From the IMG/VR virus record IMGVR_UViG_3300017786_002286, positions 1-22,609 of that record: 22,609 nucleotides of DNA; one strand, 5' to 3'. Below the pieces are notes generated by a model, which was not told where the DNA came from, ran no database searches, and saw nothing but the letters and a program-made list of their open reading frames with translations. The translations under genes and the position numbers were made by a program. Positions within the stretch are counted from its first letter, which is position 1; every line of letters starts with the position of its first letter. Positions 1 to 7,200 of the stretch are shown here, in pieces. The DNA is from a virus.

Positions 1-80
1 GGGCAATTAACTTCATACAACTTAACTTTGTAGCAGTAAGAACAGGAGTTTCGTTTGAAGAGGTTGTAGGACGCTTCTAA
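1..80 (+). CDS. gp18: Tail sheath protein gp18, C-terminal end only
   Basis: The window opens inside a reading frame whose codons start at position 3 and which ends at TAA 78-80. The 25 visible residues include NFVAVRTGVSFEEVVGRF, the typical C-terminal tail of T4-type contractile sheath proteins. The gene next downstream is the tube protein gp19, which is the normal partner order (18 then 19) in T4-like phages. The sheath subunit polymerises around the tube and contracts on infection. Only the end is present, so no domain analysis is possible. The assignment rests on the short tail plus synteny. Confidence 0.8.
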   Translation, partial: AINFIQLNFVAVRTGVSFEEVVGRF

Positions 81-83
81 ATA
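76..83 (+). promoter_or_regulatory. Candidate T4-type late promoter before gp19
   Basis: TCTAAATA differs by one base from the T4 late element TATAAATA. It overlaps the gp18 stop codon. A start about six bases downstream would give a leader of roughly 19 nt that keeps the AGGAG ribosome site (94-98) before gp19. The same variant, TCTAAATA, recurs before gp20. In AT-rich DNA such octamers also arise by chance, so position is the main support. Confidence 0.45.
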
Positions 84-107
84 AAGGATAACACAGGAGA
101 AAATTAA

Positions 108-653
108 ATGGCTTTTAATGTAAACGAATTTAGAACACAGATGGTCGGCGATGGCGCCCGCCCTAATCTGTTTGAGGTTGAGATGCCATTTCCATCGTTT
201 TCAGCACCAGGAAATGCCCAAACAAAAATGACTTTTATGTGTAGAACAGCACAATTACCAGGAGCTACTCTTGGTATTGTACCTATTACATATTTTGGTC
301 GTGAATTAAAGTTTATGGGTAACAGAACTTTTGCTGATTGGACTGTAACAATCATCAATGATGAGGACTTTTCAGTTCGTAACGCAATGGAAAGATGGAT
401 GAACGGCCTTAATTCACATAGTTTAAATGTAAGAAACCCAGCGGCATTAGCGCCTCTAGGTTATTCAGTTGACGCCAAAGTTACACAGTTCGGGAAAACC
501 GGTGATGAATTGAAGAAATACAAGTTTATTGGGATTTACCCATACGACCTATCTCCAATAGATGTAGATTGGGGTGCGAATGATCAAATTGAGGAATTTA
601 CTATCACAATGGCATATCAATGGTGGGAATCCGAAGAAACTGGTGTGGTTTAA
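108..653 (+). CDS. gp19: Tail tube protein gp19
   Basis: 181 residues, close to T4 gp19 (163 aa). The subunit stacks into hexameric rings forming the rigid inner tube of the contractile tail. Visible family features are the N-terminal RPNLFEVEMPFPSF strand, the loop CRTAQLPGATLG (about residues 45-56), the FGREL segment, and the strand-helix unit TVTIINDEDFSVRNAMERW, followed by a C-terminal beta strand ending in AYQWWE. ATG 108 is supported by ACAGGAG 9-15 bases upstream. It follows gp18 by 27 bases and precedes portal gp20, the canonical order. The gene at 7201 shares its fold pattern. Confidence 0.95.
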   Translation: MAFNVNEFRTQMVGDGARPNLFEVEMPFPSFSAPGNAQTKMTFMCRTAQLPGATLGIVPITYFGRELKFMGNRTFADWTVTIINDEDFSVRNAMERWMNGLNSHSLNVRNPAALAPLGYSVDAKVTQFGKTGDELKKYKFIGIYPYDLSPIDVDWGANDQIEEFTITMAYQWWESEETGVV

Positions 654-654
654 C

Positions 655-668
655 GAGAGCGTGCTCTC
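655..668 (+). other. Small perfect hairpin in gp19-gp20 gap
   Basis: GAGAGC-GT-GCTCTC forms a 6-bp stem (or 5 bp with a 4-base loop) immediately after the gp19 stop codon. No T-run follows, so it is not a standard intrinsic terminator. It could protect the 3' end of gp19 mRNA or be an RNA-processing site. It abuts the late-promoter-like element at 667-674. Confidence 0.4.
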
Positions 669-674
669 TAAATA
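667..674 (+). promoter_or_regulatory. Candidate late promoter before gp20
   Basis: TCTAAATA, identical to the element before gp19 and one mismatch from T4 TATAAATA. The predicted start (near 680) would fall inside the AGGATGG ribosome site (676-682) of gp20. Either the leader is very short with a damaged ribosome site, or this is only AT-rich spacer. Low to moderate confidence. Confidence 0.3.
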
Positions 675-689
675 TAGGATGGATATTTT

Positions 690-2339
690 ATGGCTATAAA
701 GTTATTTGGCTTTACTTTAGGTAAAAAAGAACAAGCAAAGGAACCACCAAAAGGTCAAAGTTCCTTTGCTTTACCAAACGAGGCACTTGATGATGGTGCC
801 GTTACCGTAACAAACAATGCTTACTACGGGACATATGTTGATTTAGAAGGCTCAGTTCGCAATGAACTTGAGTTAATCACAAGATACCGTGAGATGGCAA
901 ATCACCCTGAGTTAGATATGGCGATTGACGATATAGTCAATGAAGCTATAACACATGATGTTGATGGTAAATCAGTAGACATCAATCTTGATAATTTGAA
1001 ACAACCTGAAAGTATTAAGAAAAAAATCATGGACGAGTTTAACAACATTAAACATATGTTAAACTATGGCAACTTAGCTGATGATTTATTCAAGAGATGG
1101 TATATAGATGGTAGATTATACTTTCATATTGTTGTAAATGAAAATAATCCTAAAGAGGGTATTCAAGAATTAAGATATATTGATCCACGAAAAATAAGGA
1201 AAGTTCGTGAGATTGTAAAAGAAAGAGACCCAAAGACTGGTGCTCAAATCATCAAGTCAATTGGTGAATACTATGTATATAATGATAAGGGTACAACAAC
1301 ACAAACATATTCAGCGAATGTAAACTCTGGTGTTCGTATAGCTACAGATGCAGTTGTATATTGTTCATCTGGTCAAATGGATGCAAAGAATACATTTGTG
1401 ATTTCTTATCTACATAAGGCGATTAAGCCTTTAAATCAGTTAAGAATGATAGAAGATGCAATTGTTATCTATCGTTTATCAAGGGCACCTGAAAGAAGAA
1501 TATTTTACATTGACGTAGGTAACTTACCAAAAGGTAAAGCAGAACAATACTTGCGTGATGTAATGGTCAAGTATCGTAACAAAATGGTTTATGATGCTGA
1601 AACAGGTGAACTTAGAGATGACCGCAAACATAAGTCCATGTTAGAGGACTTTTGGTTACCAAGAAGAGAAGGTGGTAAAGGTACAGAGATTACAACACTA
1701 CCAGCTGGCGCTAACTTAGGTGAGTTAGAAGATGTTAAGTATTTTCAAAAGAAACTTTTACAATCACTTAATGTGCCTATCTCTCGTTTAGAACCACAAC
1801 AAGGTGGTATGATTGGTTTAGGTAGAGTATCAGAAGTTACAAGAGATGAGGTCAAGTTTAATAAGTTTATTATAAGATTAAGAAATAAATTCGCACAAAT
1901 TTTTGATCATGCTTTAAGAGTTCAACTATCACTCAAAGGTATAATGAGTACAGATGAATGGGATGCTGCTAGAGAAGTTATCTATTATGATTTTAAGAAA
2001 GATAATAACTTTTCTGAAATGCGTGAAGCTGAATTACTCCGTGAAAGAGTTAATCTTCTTAATACCGTTGACCCATATATTGGTCGTTACTATTCAACAG
2101 ACTGGGTAAAGAAAAATGTTTTACAAATGTCTGATGAAGAGATAGAGTTGATGAATAAAGAAATGAAACAAGAAGGACCAGTTGTAACGCAACCAGAAGT
2201 TGATGGTCAAGAAGGTATTGATCAACCTGCACCACAACCTAATAACTCTGATAACGTGGACACAGCAAGAGGGTTAAAAGCAGAATCCATACTAAAGATT
2301 ATACAAAAAAGTGAAGAAGCAATACTAAATAGAAGATGA
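690..2339 (+). CDS. gp20: Portal vertex protein gp20
   Basis: 549 residues, close to T4 gp20 (524 aa). The dodecameric portal nucleates prohead assembly, is the channel for DNA packaging, and later joins head to neck. Recognisable T4 portal stretches include RNELELITRYREMANHPELDMAIDDIVNEAI (about residues 57-87), the YIDPRKIRKVRE segment, SRAPERRIFYIDVGNLPKGKAEQYL (about 263-287), the LPRREGGKGTEITTLPAG and SRLEPQQG portion of the tunnel/stem region, and the charged C-terminus. The start is supported by AGGATGG upstream. It lies between gp19 and gp67 as in T4. gp20 is a standard marker gene for marine T4-like phages. Confidence 0.97.
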   Translation: MAIKLFGFTLGKKEQAKEPPKGQSSFALPNEALDDGAVTVTNNAYYGTYVDLEGSVRNELELITRYREMANHPELDMAIDDIVNEAITHDVDGKSVDINLDNLKQPESIKKKIMDEFNNIKHMLNYGNLADDLFKRWYIDGRLYFHIVVNENNPKEGIQELRYIDPRKIRKVREIVKERDPKTGAQIIKSIGEYYVYNDKGTTTQTYSANVNSGVRIATDAVVYCSSGQMDAKNTFVISYLHKAIKPLNQLRMIEDAIVIYRLSRAPERRIFYIDVGNLPKGKAEQYLRDVMVKYRNKMVYDAETGELRDDRKHKSMLEDFWLPRREGGKGTEITTLPAGANLGELEDVKYFQKKLLQSLNVPISRLEPQQGGMIGLGRVSEVTRDEVKFNKFIIRLRNKFAQIFDHALRVQLSLKGIMSTDEWDAAREVIYYDFKKDNNFSEMREAELLRERVNLLNTVDPYIGRYYSTDWVKKNVLQMSDEEIELMNKEMKQEGPVVTQPEVDGQEGIDQPAPQPNNSDNVDTARGLKAESILKIIQKSEEAILNRR

Positions 2340-2349
2340 AAGGAATATT

Positions 2350-2619
2350 ATGGCAGATTTAAATGATTTCATAGACCAAGTTGTTGGAGGTCAAGCAACA
2401 ACAGCTAGAGAACAATTACAATCAATGATTGGTGCTAAAACAGCTGATGCTTTAGATGCTCGCAAACAAGAAATATCTTCTGCATTGTTTAACAATGGCG
2501 AAGAACAAGAAGTTGAAAATGAAGATGGTGAAGAAATTGAGGCAAGTGCTGATGAACCAGAAGCTGAGTTAGATGACTCAGAGATAGAGTACGAAGAGGA
2601 ACCAACGGAAGAAGAATGA
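2350..2619 (+). CDS. gp67: Prohead core protein gp67-like
   Basis: 89 residues. The N-terminal half is helical (MADLNDFIDQVVGGQATTA then an ARKQEI segment) and the C-terminal half is almost entirely acidic (Asp/Glu-rich from about residue 50 to the end). T4 gp67 (80 aa) has the same size and acidic tail, and sits directly after gp20. It is an essential core component of the prohead, degraded by gp21. The call rests on size, composition and position. The start is ATG after AAAGGAATATT. Its stop overlaps the next start by ATGA (2616-2619), which indicates translational coupling. Confidence 0.75.
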   Translation: MADLNDFIDQVVGGQATTAREQLQSMIGAKTADALDARKQEISSALFNNGEEQEVENEDGEEIEASADEPEAELDDSEIEYEEEPTEEE

Positions 2620-3236
2620 AAGATTTAAAAAATTTCATAACAGAATTACAAGGTGTCGCTCGTATGAAAAATACGGCCGACTTTAAAATGGTTGTGGGTT
2701 CCGATGGCAAAATGAAAAAGATAAGAGCACACCGTGTTAAGGTTGGTGATAGAGCACCTTCTGTTGGTGATGATCCAGAACAAGATGCGGAAGATGTACA
2801 AGAAGATACATCACAAATAAAAGATCCACCATTTGTTCTTGTTTTTAAAAGAAAGGCAATTAGACCATATCCAGGTGGTATGAAGGTTGCCATGTATTAT
2901 AATAAAAACTTAGATAAGTATGTTTCCATACCTTATGGAAAAGGTATGGAAAATATTATACAGGCAGAAGAAGAAATGATTTCATTTACAGACTATTTAG
3001 AAGAAGGTAAACAAGTCATGGATCATTTACATGACATTACTAAAAATAAAGCTAAAAAAAGTGTAAAGTTTGAAAATGGTCAGACAATGGGTGTTGACCA
3101 TTTTACTGCATCTGCAATTACAGCTGTTCATGGAAAAGTAAATGATGAGAACAAAAAGAAATTATCTGCCATGGTCCATAAAAGCCCAGCCCATTTAAAG
3201 AAGGCAGCTGATTTTGCTTTTAAGGCTATGAAATGA
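2616..3236 (+). CDS. Uncharacterised head-core-region protein with CTS-like N-terminus
   Basis: 206 residues, function not recognised. The N-terminus MKDLKNFITELQGVA resembles the capsid-targeting leader of T4 internal head proteins (pattern M-K-x-x-x-x-F-I-x-E). The middle has an acidic linker (about 51-66), then a compact segment VLVFKRKAIRPYPGGMKVAMYY. The C-terminal 85 residues are charged and helical, with FTDYLEEG (125-131; L128-E-E|G matches the gp21-type cleavage pattern) and SVKFENGQTMGVDHFTASAI. It is coupled by ATGA to gp67 upstream and by ATGA to the basic protein downstream. The context suggests a prohead core or internal head protein, but position could mislead. T4 has only gp68 here. 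Confidence 0.6.
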   Translation: MKDLKNFITELQGVARMKNTADFKMVVGSDGKMKKIRAHRVKVGDRAPSVGDDPEQDAEDVQEDTSQIKDPPFVLVFKRKAIRPYPGGMKVAMYYNKNLDKYVSIPYGKGMENIIQAEEEMISFTDYLEEGKQVMDHLHDITKNKAKKSVKFENGQTMGVDHFTASAITAVHGKVNDENKKKLSAMVHKSPAHLKKAADFAFKAMK

Positions 3237-3565
3237 ATTTAGATTATCTTTTAGGTTATCTAACTGAAATATCAAGAGCTCAAAATATTATGAAAATTGG
3301 GCGAGTAAAAAAAATAAGAAGGCGTATTCGTAGAGATTCTAAAGGTAAGATAGTAGTACAGAGAAATAGAATTAGGTCTGGAGTCAAAGGTTATGCGGCT
3401 ACAGGTAAAGGCGGTCAAGTAAAAAGAATTACCGCTACAGCAAGAATTAAAAAGGCAAGACTTTTAAAAAGGTCTTGGAAAACGACAAGAAGAGCTAAAC
3501 TCCGCCGTTCAATGTTGAAGAGAAAGTTATCAATGAGAAGGCGGGCATCACTAGGACTAAGGTAA
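3233..3565 (+). CDS. Extremely basic small protein (gp68-position, unknown)
   Basis: 110 residues, of which about 38 are Arg or Lys (about 23 R, 15 K) and only three are Asp/Glu. A short non-basic N-terminus (MNLDYLLGYLTEISRAQN) precedes a body of RRR/KK clusters with no hydrophobic core segment after residue 25. Such a chain should bind DNA, RNA or the acidic core proteins. It occupies the place of T4 gp68 (prohead core) between gp67 and gp21, but I cannot show homology. Expression is coupled by an ATGA overlap to the gene before it. Alternatives are an internal protein packaged with DNA or a histone-like condensing peptide. Confidence 0.6.
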   Translation: MNLDYLLGYLTEISRAQNIMKIGRVKKIRRRIRRDSKGKIVVQRNRIRSGVKGYAATGKGGQVKRITATARIKKARLLKRSWKTTRRAKLRRSMLKRKLSMRRRASLGLR

Positions 3566-3569
3566 AAAA

Positions 3570-3962
3570 ATGGCTATAGCATTTGAAACAACTAATAGAG
3601 TAAGAGGACCATCCACGATTAGGATTCATGGAATTGGTACTGCAAATATTAACGTGCAAAACACATTTGCAACTCAAGGTGTTGATAAAGAAAAAATAAC
3701 AGGTTTTGCAATACAAAAATGTGCATGGTCTACGAACGGTAGTATAATGATTCGTTCAAGTGGACAGGACGTAGTTGAATTGCACAGCACTGGTCAAATT
3801 AATTTTGCTGAAGATTTTTCACCTATAGCAAATACTGGATCAGCAGTTGTTGGTTCACAATTTTTTCAGGTCACGATTGCTACGGGCGGTACTGTAATGT
3901 TACAGGTTTCTAAAGTAGCTAATTATGATCCAGCACTAATTAACTCATCAGAGAGAGTCTAA
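3570..3962 (+). CDS. Uncharacterised beta-rich protein in head gene block
   Basis: 130 residues, not recognised. The sequence alternates short hydrophobic strands with Gly/Thr/Ser/Asn turns (GTANINVQNTFATQG, GFAIQKCAWSTNGSIMIRSSG, FFQVTIATGGTVMLQVSKV), which suggests an all-beta domain without signal peptide or membrane helix. ATG 3570 follows the previous stop by four bases with AAGG nearby. Its stop shares one base with the gp21 start (TAATG at 3960-3964). Lying within the prohead genes, it may be a head decoration, spike or minor capsid component. That is inference from position and composition only. Confidence 0.6.
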   Translation: MAIAFETTNRVRGPSTIRIHGIGTANINVQNTFATQGVDKEKITGFAIQKCAWSTNGSIMIRSSGQDVVELHSTGQINFAEDFSPIANTGSAVVGSQFFQVTIATGGTVMLQVSKVANYDPALINSSERV

Positions 3963-4612
3963 TGAAACTTATATCAGAAACAACATTTACAGAGGTAAAA
4001 ACTCTTATAGAAGAGTCTGATGGAAAAAAGAATCTTTATATAGAAGGTACTTTTCTTGTCGGTGATACTGTAAATAAAAATAATCGAATGTATAAAATGG
4101 ACACGCTTCGTAATGAAGTAGGTCGATACAACGAAGAGTATGTTAAAACTAATCGTGCATTAGGTGAATTGGGTCATCCCGATACACCTACGATAAATCT
4201 TGAAAGGGTATCACATAAAATAGTTTCTTTGAAAGAAAATGGTAATACATTTCACGGAAAAGCAAAAATTTTAGATACACCATACGGGCAAATTGTTAAG
4301 AATTTCATTGACAATGATGTGAGTGTGGGTGTTTCATCAAGAGCATTAGGTTCTTTAGAACCACACAAAGAGGGATATAATTTGGTGCAAGATGACTTGA
4401 AACTTGCTACGGCTGCTGACATTGTTGCTGACCCATCTGCTCCAGGTGCTTTCGTAAACGGCATTATGGAAAATAAAGAATGGATGTTTGTTGAAGGACG
4501 TTTCGTTGAAACAGATTTCGACAGAGCAAAAAAAGAAATAAAGAGAGCATCAAAAGCCGAAATCGAAGATGTTGCTCTAAAATTATTTGAAAATTACCTT
4601 AGAAAACTTTAA
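3962..4612 (+). CDS. gp21: Prohead core protease gp21
   Basis: 216 residues (T4 gp21 is 212). This serine protease of the S77/herpesvirus-assemblin type sits in the prohead core and, once assembled, cleaves scaffold and capsid proteins after (L/I)-x-E, then destroys itself. The family motifs are visible: GDTVNKNNRMY (34-44), GELGHP carrying the catalytic His72, SVGVSSRALG (121-130) carrying the nucleophile Ser (S125 or S126), and the DIVADPSAPGAFV segment (about 153-165). The start overlaps the preceding stop (TAATG). It is followed by its substrates gp22 and gp23, in T4 order. Confidence 0.95.
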   Translation: MKLISETTFTEVKTLIEESDGKKNLYIEGTFLVGDTVNKNNRMYKMDTLRNEVGRYNEEYVKTNRALGELGHPDTPTINLERVSHKIVSLKENGNTFHGKAKILDTPYGQIVKNFIDNDVSVGVSSRALGSLEPHKEGYNLVQDDLKLATAADIVADPSAPGAFVNGIMENKEWMFVEGRFVETDFDRAKKEIKRASKAEIEDVALKLFENYLRKL

Positions 4613-4615
4613 ATT

Positions 4616-4623
4616 TATAAATA
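4616..4623 (+). promoter_or_regulatory. T4-type late promoter before gp22-gp23
   Basis: Exact TATAAATA four bases after the gp21 stop. A start about six bases downstream (near 4629) leaves a short leader containing AAAGGAG (4630-4636) before the gp22 ATG at 4647. Exact match, intergenic position and the presence of gp55 in the same window make this the best promoter call here. Confidence 0.7.
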
Positions 4624-4646
4624 TTGCATAAAAGGAGATAACTCAG

Positions 4647-5735
4647 ATGTCAGAGAATAAAAACCAACTTATGGAAGCAGCTGCTGAAGTTTTAGCCCAA
4701 AGCAAAGCAAAAGCACCCGCTGAACCAATGCCTAAAGTTGATACCTCATCAGTAGGAGGTATGCAAGACTTAGGTGGCCCAACACCTTCAAACAATAAGC
4801 CAGATGACGATTCTAATAAAATCAATGCTTCTGGTGCGGCGCCAGATAATTCTGCAAAGAATCAGGCATCTATTAAAACCAAACCTTCAGCTGCTTCAGC
4901 TAAAAACGAAGAAGCGGAGACGGAAGATGAGGTTATCGAGGAGAAAAAAGGTATGCCTCAAGGCTTAAAAGACTATCTTGCTAAGAAAAAAGATAAGATG
5001 AAAGAAGAAGTTTCTGAAGATGTAAATTCTCTTTTCTCAGAAGATGAAAATATTTCAGAAGATTTTAAAAAGAAAGCTTCTATCGTTTACGAAGCTCGTG
5101 TAAATGACCGAGTGACACAAATCGTAGAAGAGGTTGAGGGACAATATGCCACTATGTTTGAAGAGGCTGTAACCGAAATCAAAACAGAATTAACAGAAAA
5201 AGTTGATGACTATCTTAACTATGTCGTAGAGCAATGGATGACAGATAATCAGATTGCTGTAGAATCTGGTCTCCGTGCAGAACTCACAGAAGAGTTTATA
5301 TCAGGTTTAAGAAACCTATTTGCAGAGCACTACATTGACGTACCTGAAGAGAAAGTTGACTTAGTTGATGAATTAGCCACAAGAGTTGAGGCTTTAGAAT
5401 CCCAGCTTGACGAGGAAATGGAAAGAGGTATGGAGTTTGCCAAAGCATTAGTTACTGCAAGGCAAAATGAAATTACTTCGGAAGTATGCGAAGGTCTTAC
5501 CGACACTCAAGAAGAAAAAATCAAAACACTTGCAGAAGGTGTAGATTTTTCCACAGAGGAAGAGTTCAGAGAGAAGGTAAAAACAATTCGTGAAAATTAT
5601 TTTCCATCAGAAGTAAAACAAGCTGATGAAGAAACTCTAAATGAAAAAGTAGAAACTGATGCAGATAAAAAAGTGGTGTCTAATGACCCATTCGTAAATG
5701 CAGTTTCTAAGGCTATATCACAAACAAAGAACTAA
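4647..5735 (+). CDS. gp22: Prohead core scaffolding protein gp22
   Basis: 362 residues, longer than T4 gp22 (269). The extra length is a low-complexity Ala/Pro/Ser/Asn/Lys N-terminal third (about 18-90), followed by a highly charged, mostly helical, probably coiled-coil body. The segment ASIVYEARVNDRV...YATMFEEAV...YLNYVVEQWM (144-198) is the recognisable gp22 core. The scaffold shapes the elongated prohead and is cut to peptides by gp21. Two (L/I)-x-E|(A/G) sites are visible: LME|A at 8-11 and LAE|G at 295-298. It has its own late-type promoter and AAGGAG ribosome site and lies 25 bases before gp23. Confidence 0.93.
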   Translation: MSENKNQLMEAAAEVLAQSKAKAPAEPMPKVDTSSVGGMQDLGGPTPSNNKPDDDSNKINASGAAPDNSAKNQASIKTKPSAASAKNEEAETEDEVIEEKKGMPQGLKDYLAKKKDKMKEEVSEDVNSLFSEDENISEDFKKKASIVYEARVNDRVTQIVEEVEGQYATMFEEAVTEIKTELTEKVDDYLNYVVEQWMTDNQIAVESGLRAELTEEFISGLRNLFAEHYIDVPEEKVDLVDELATRVEALESQLDEEMERGMEFAKALVTARQNEITSEVCEGLTDTQEEKIKTLAEGVDFSTEEEFREKVKTIRENYFPSEVKQADEETLNEKVETDADKKVVSNDPFVNAVSKAISQTKN

Positions 5736-5760
5736 TTTAAACTAAACGTAGGAGAAAAAG

Positions 5761-7119
5761 ATGTATCTTTCAGAAAATTTACAGAAAAAGTGGGAAGGAG
5801 TTCTTGACCACCCTGATCTACCACAGATTGAGGACAAGTATAAGAAAGCCGTAACCGCTGTTGTTCTTGAGAACCAAGCTACAGAAATGGCGAAGTCTGG
5901 TCAAGTTCTTTCAGAGGCAGTTCCAACAAACTCTGCTTCTCAAGGTGATGCTGGTATCGCTGGTTTCGGAGGTTCTGCTTCCACACCAGTTGCTGGTTTT
6001 GACCCAATTCTAATTTCTTTAGTCAGAAGAAGTTTACCAAACCTTATCGCATATGATATTTGTGGTGTTCAGCCAATGACTGGACCAACAGGTCTTATCT
6101 TTGCAATGAGATCCAAGTATGACACACAAGGTGGAGACGAAGCTTTTTATAACGAGGCTAATACAGGCTTTGCTGGTGTTGATACAGGTGGACCAGCTCT
6201 TCCTCCAGCACTTGCTGCAGGTGGTGCCGTACCAACCGAAGTATTTACATCTAACGCAGCTCCAAATCAAGCAATGACAACATCTAAGGCAGAATCTTTA
6301 GGTGATGGTAATGCTGCTAATACATTCCATGAGATGGCATTTTCAATCGAGAAAGTAACTGTAACTGCAAGAACAAGAGCACTCAAAGCTGAGTATTCTA
6401 TGGAACTTGCACAAGACTTAAAAGCAGTACACGGTCTTGATGCTGAAACAGAACTTTCTAACATTCTTTCAGCAGAAATTCTTGCTGAGATAAACCGTGA
6501 AGTAGTCCGTACAATCTATAAAACTGCTGTACAAGGTGCTCAAGTGGGTACAACTACAAGAGGTAAGTTTGACTTAGATACAGACTCAAATGGTCGTTGG
6601 ATGGTTGAGAAAGTTAAAGGTCTTGCGTTCCAAATAGAACGTGAAGCAAATGCAATCGCCAAGTTGACTCGTAGAGGAAAAGGTAACATCATGATTTGTT
6701 CAAGTGATGTCGCTTCTGCTCTCGCTATGGCAGGTTTGCTTGACTACAATTCTGCATTACAATCTCAAGTTAATCTAACAGTAGATGACACAGGTAACAC
6801 ATTTGCTGGTACAATGTTTGGACGCATCAAAGTCTACATTGACCCATATTTCCCAGTAAGCTCAACAAATGAGTTTGTGGTAGTTGGATATAAGGGTACA
6901 AATGCTTATGACGCTGGTCTGTTCTATTGCCCATATGTACCATTACAGATGGTCAGAGCAGTTGATACTGGTACCTTCCAGCCAAAAATTGGATTCAAGA
7001 CTCGTTACGGTCTCGTATCTAATCCATTCGCTGATGGTACTGATGCAACCACACAGGGTGCATTAACCGCTCAGACAAACAATTACTACCGTGCTCTTCA
7101 GGTTGCAAACTTAATGTAA
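5761..7119 (+). CDS. gp23: Major capsid protein gp23
   Basis: 452 residues. The length is typical of marine T4-like gp23 and shorter than T4 (521). The HK97-fold hexamer subunit forms the head shell. Conserved landmarks are FDPILISLVRRSLPNLIAYDICGVQPMTGPTGLIFAMRSKY (80-120), the insertion-like region 150-180, MAFSIEKVTVTARTRALKAEYS, and the C-terminal IGFKTRYGLVSNPFADG. An LSE|A motif at residues 50-53 matches the gp21 cleavage rule and would remove a 52-residue prodomain. GTAGGAG lies upstream of ATG 5761. The gene is visibly richer in G+C than the sugar cassette, and a strong terminator follows. Confidence 0.98.
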   Translation: MYLSENLQKKWEGVLDHPDLPQIEDKYKKAVTAVVLENQATEMAKSGQVLSEAVPTNSASQGDAGIAGFGGSASTPVAGFDPILISLVRRSLPNLIAYDICGVQPMTGPTGLIFAMRSKYDTQGGDEAFYNEANTGFAGVDTGGPALPPALAAGGAVPTEVFTSNAAPNQAMTTSKAESLGDGNAANTFHEMAFSIEKVTVTARTRALKAEYSMELAQDLKAVHGLDAETELSNILSAEILAEINREVVRTIYKTAVQGAQVGTTTRGKFDLDTDSNGRWMVEKVKGLAFQIEREANAIAKLTRRGKGNIMICSSDVASALAMAGLLDYNSALQSQVNLTVDDTGNTFAGTMFGRIKVYIDPYFPVSSTNEFVVVGYKGTNAYDAGLFYCPYVPLQMVRAVDTGTFQPKIGFKTRYGLVSNPFADGTDATTQGALTAQTNNYYRALQVANLM

Positions 7120-7140
7120 TCTAAGAGTTACACCCCGCCT

Positions 7141-7169
7141 AGAGGCCCCCACAAGGGGCCTCTTTTTTT
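7141..7169 (+). terminator. Strong rho-independent terminator after gp23
   Basis: AGAGGCCCC (7141-7149), loop CACAA, GGGGCCTCT (7155-7163), then a run of T to 7169. The 9-bp GC-rich stem with a U-tract is a textbook intrinsic terminator. It lies 21 bases after the gp23 stop and is the only such structure I found in the window. It should end the capsid transcript and separate it from the gp3/uvsY region. Confidence 0.95.
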
Positions 7170-7187
7170 GTCTCCGTTTCCGTTTAG

Positions 7188-7195
7188 CATAAATA
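7188..7195 (+). promoter_or_regulatory. Late promoter CATAAATA set on the gp3-like start
   Basis: CATAAATA, one base from T4 TATAAATA, lies between the gp23 terminator and the next gene. Its last base is five bases before ATG 7201. With T4 late spacing, the transcript would begin at or next to the start codon. No ribosome site is visible upstream of 7201. Confidence 0.55.
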
Positions 7196-7200
7196 CAATT

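Noticed and set aside
2489-2893. Minus-strand open frame of 134 codons.
   Set aside because: It is antisense to gp67 and its neighbour, with no ribosome site and low-complexity Leu/His/Gln sequence that mirrors the acidic codons opposite.
4774-4968. Plus-strand 64-codon frame overlapping gp22.
   Set aside because: It is wholly inside the low-complexity part of gp22 in another frame with no start signal.
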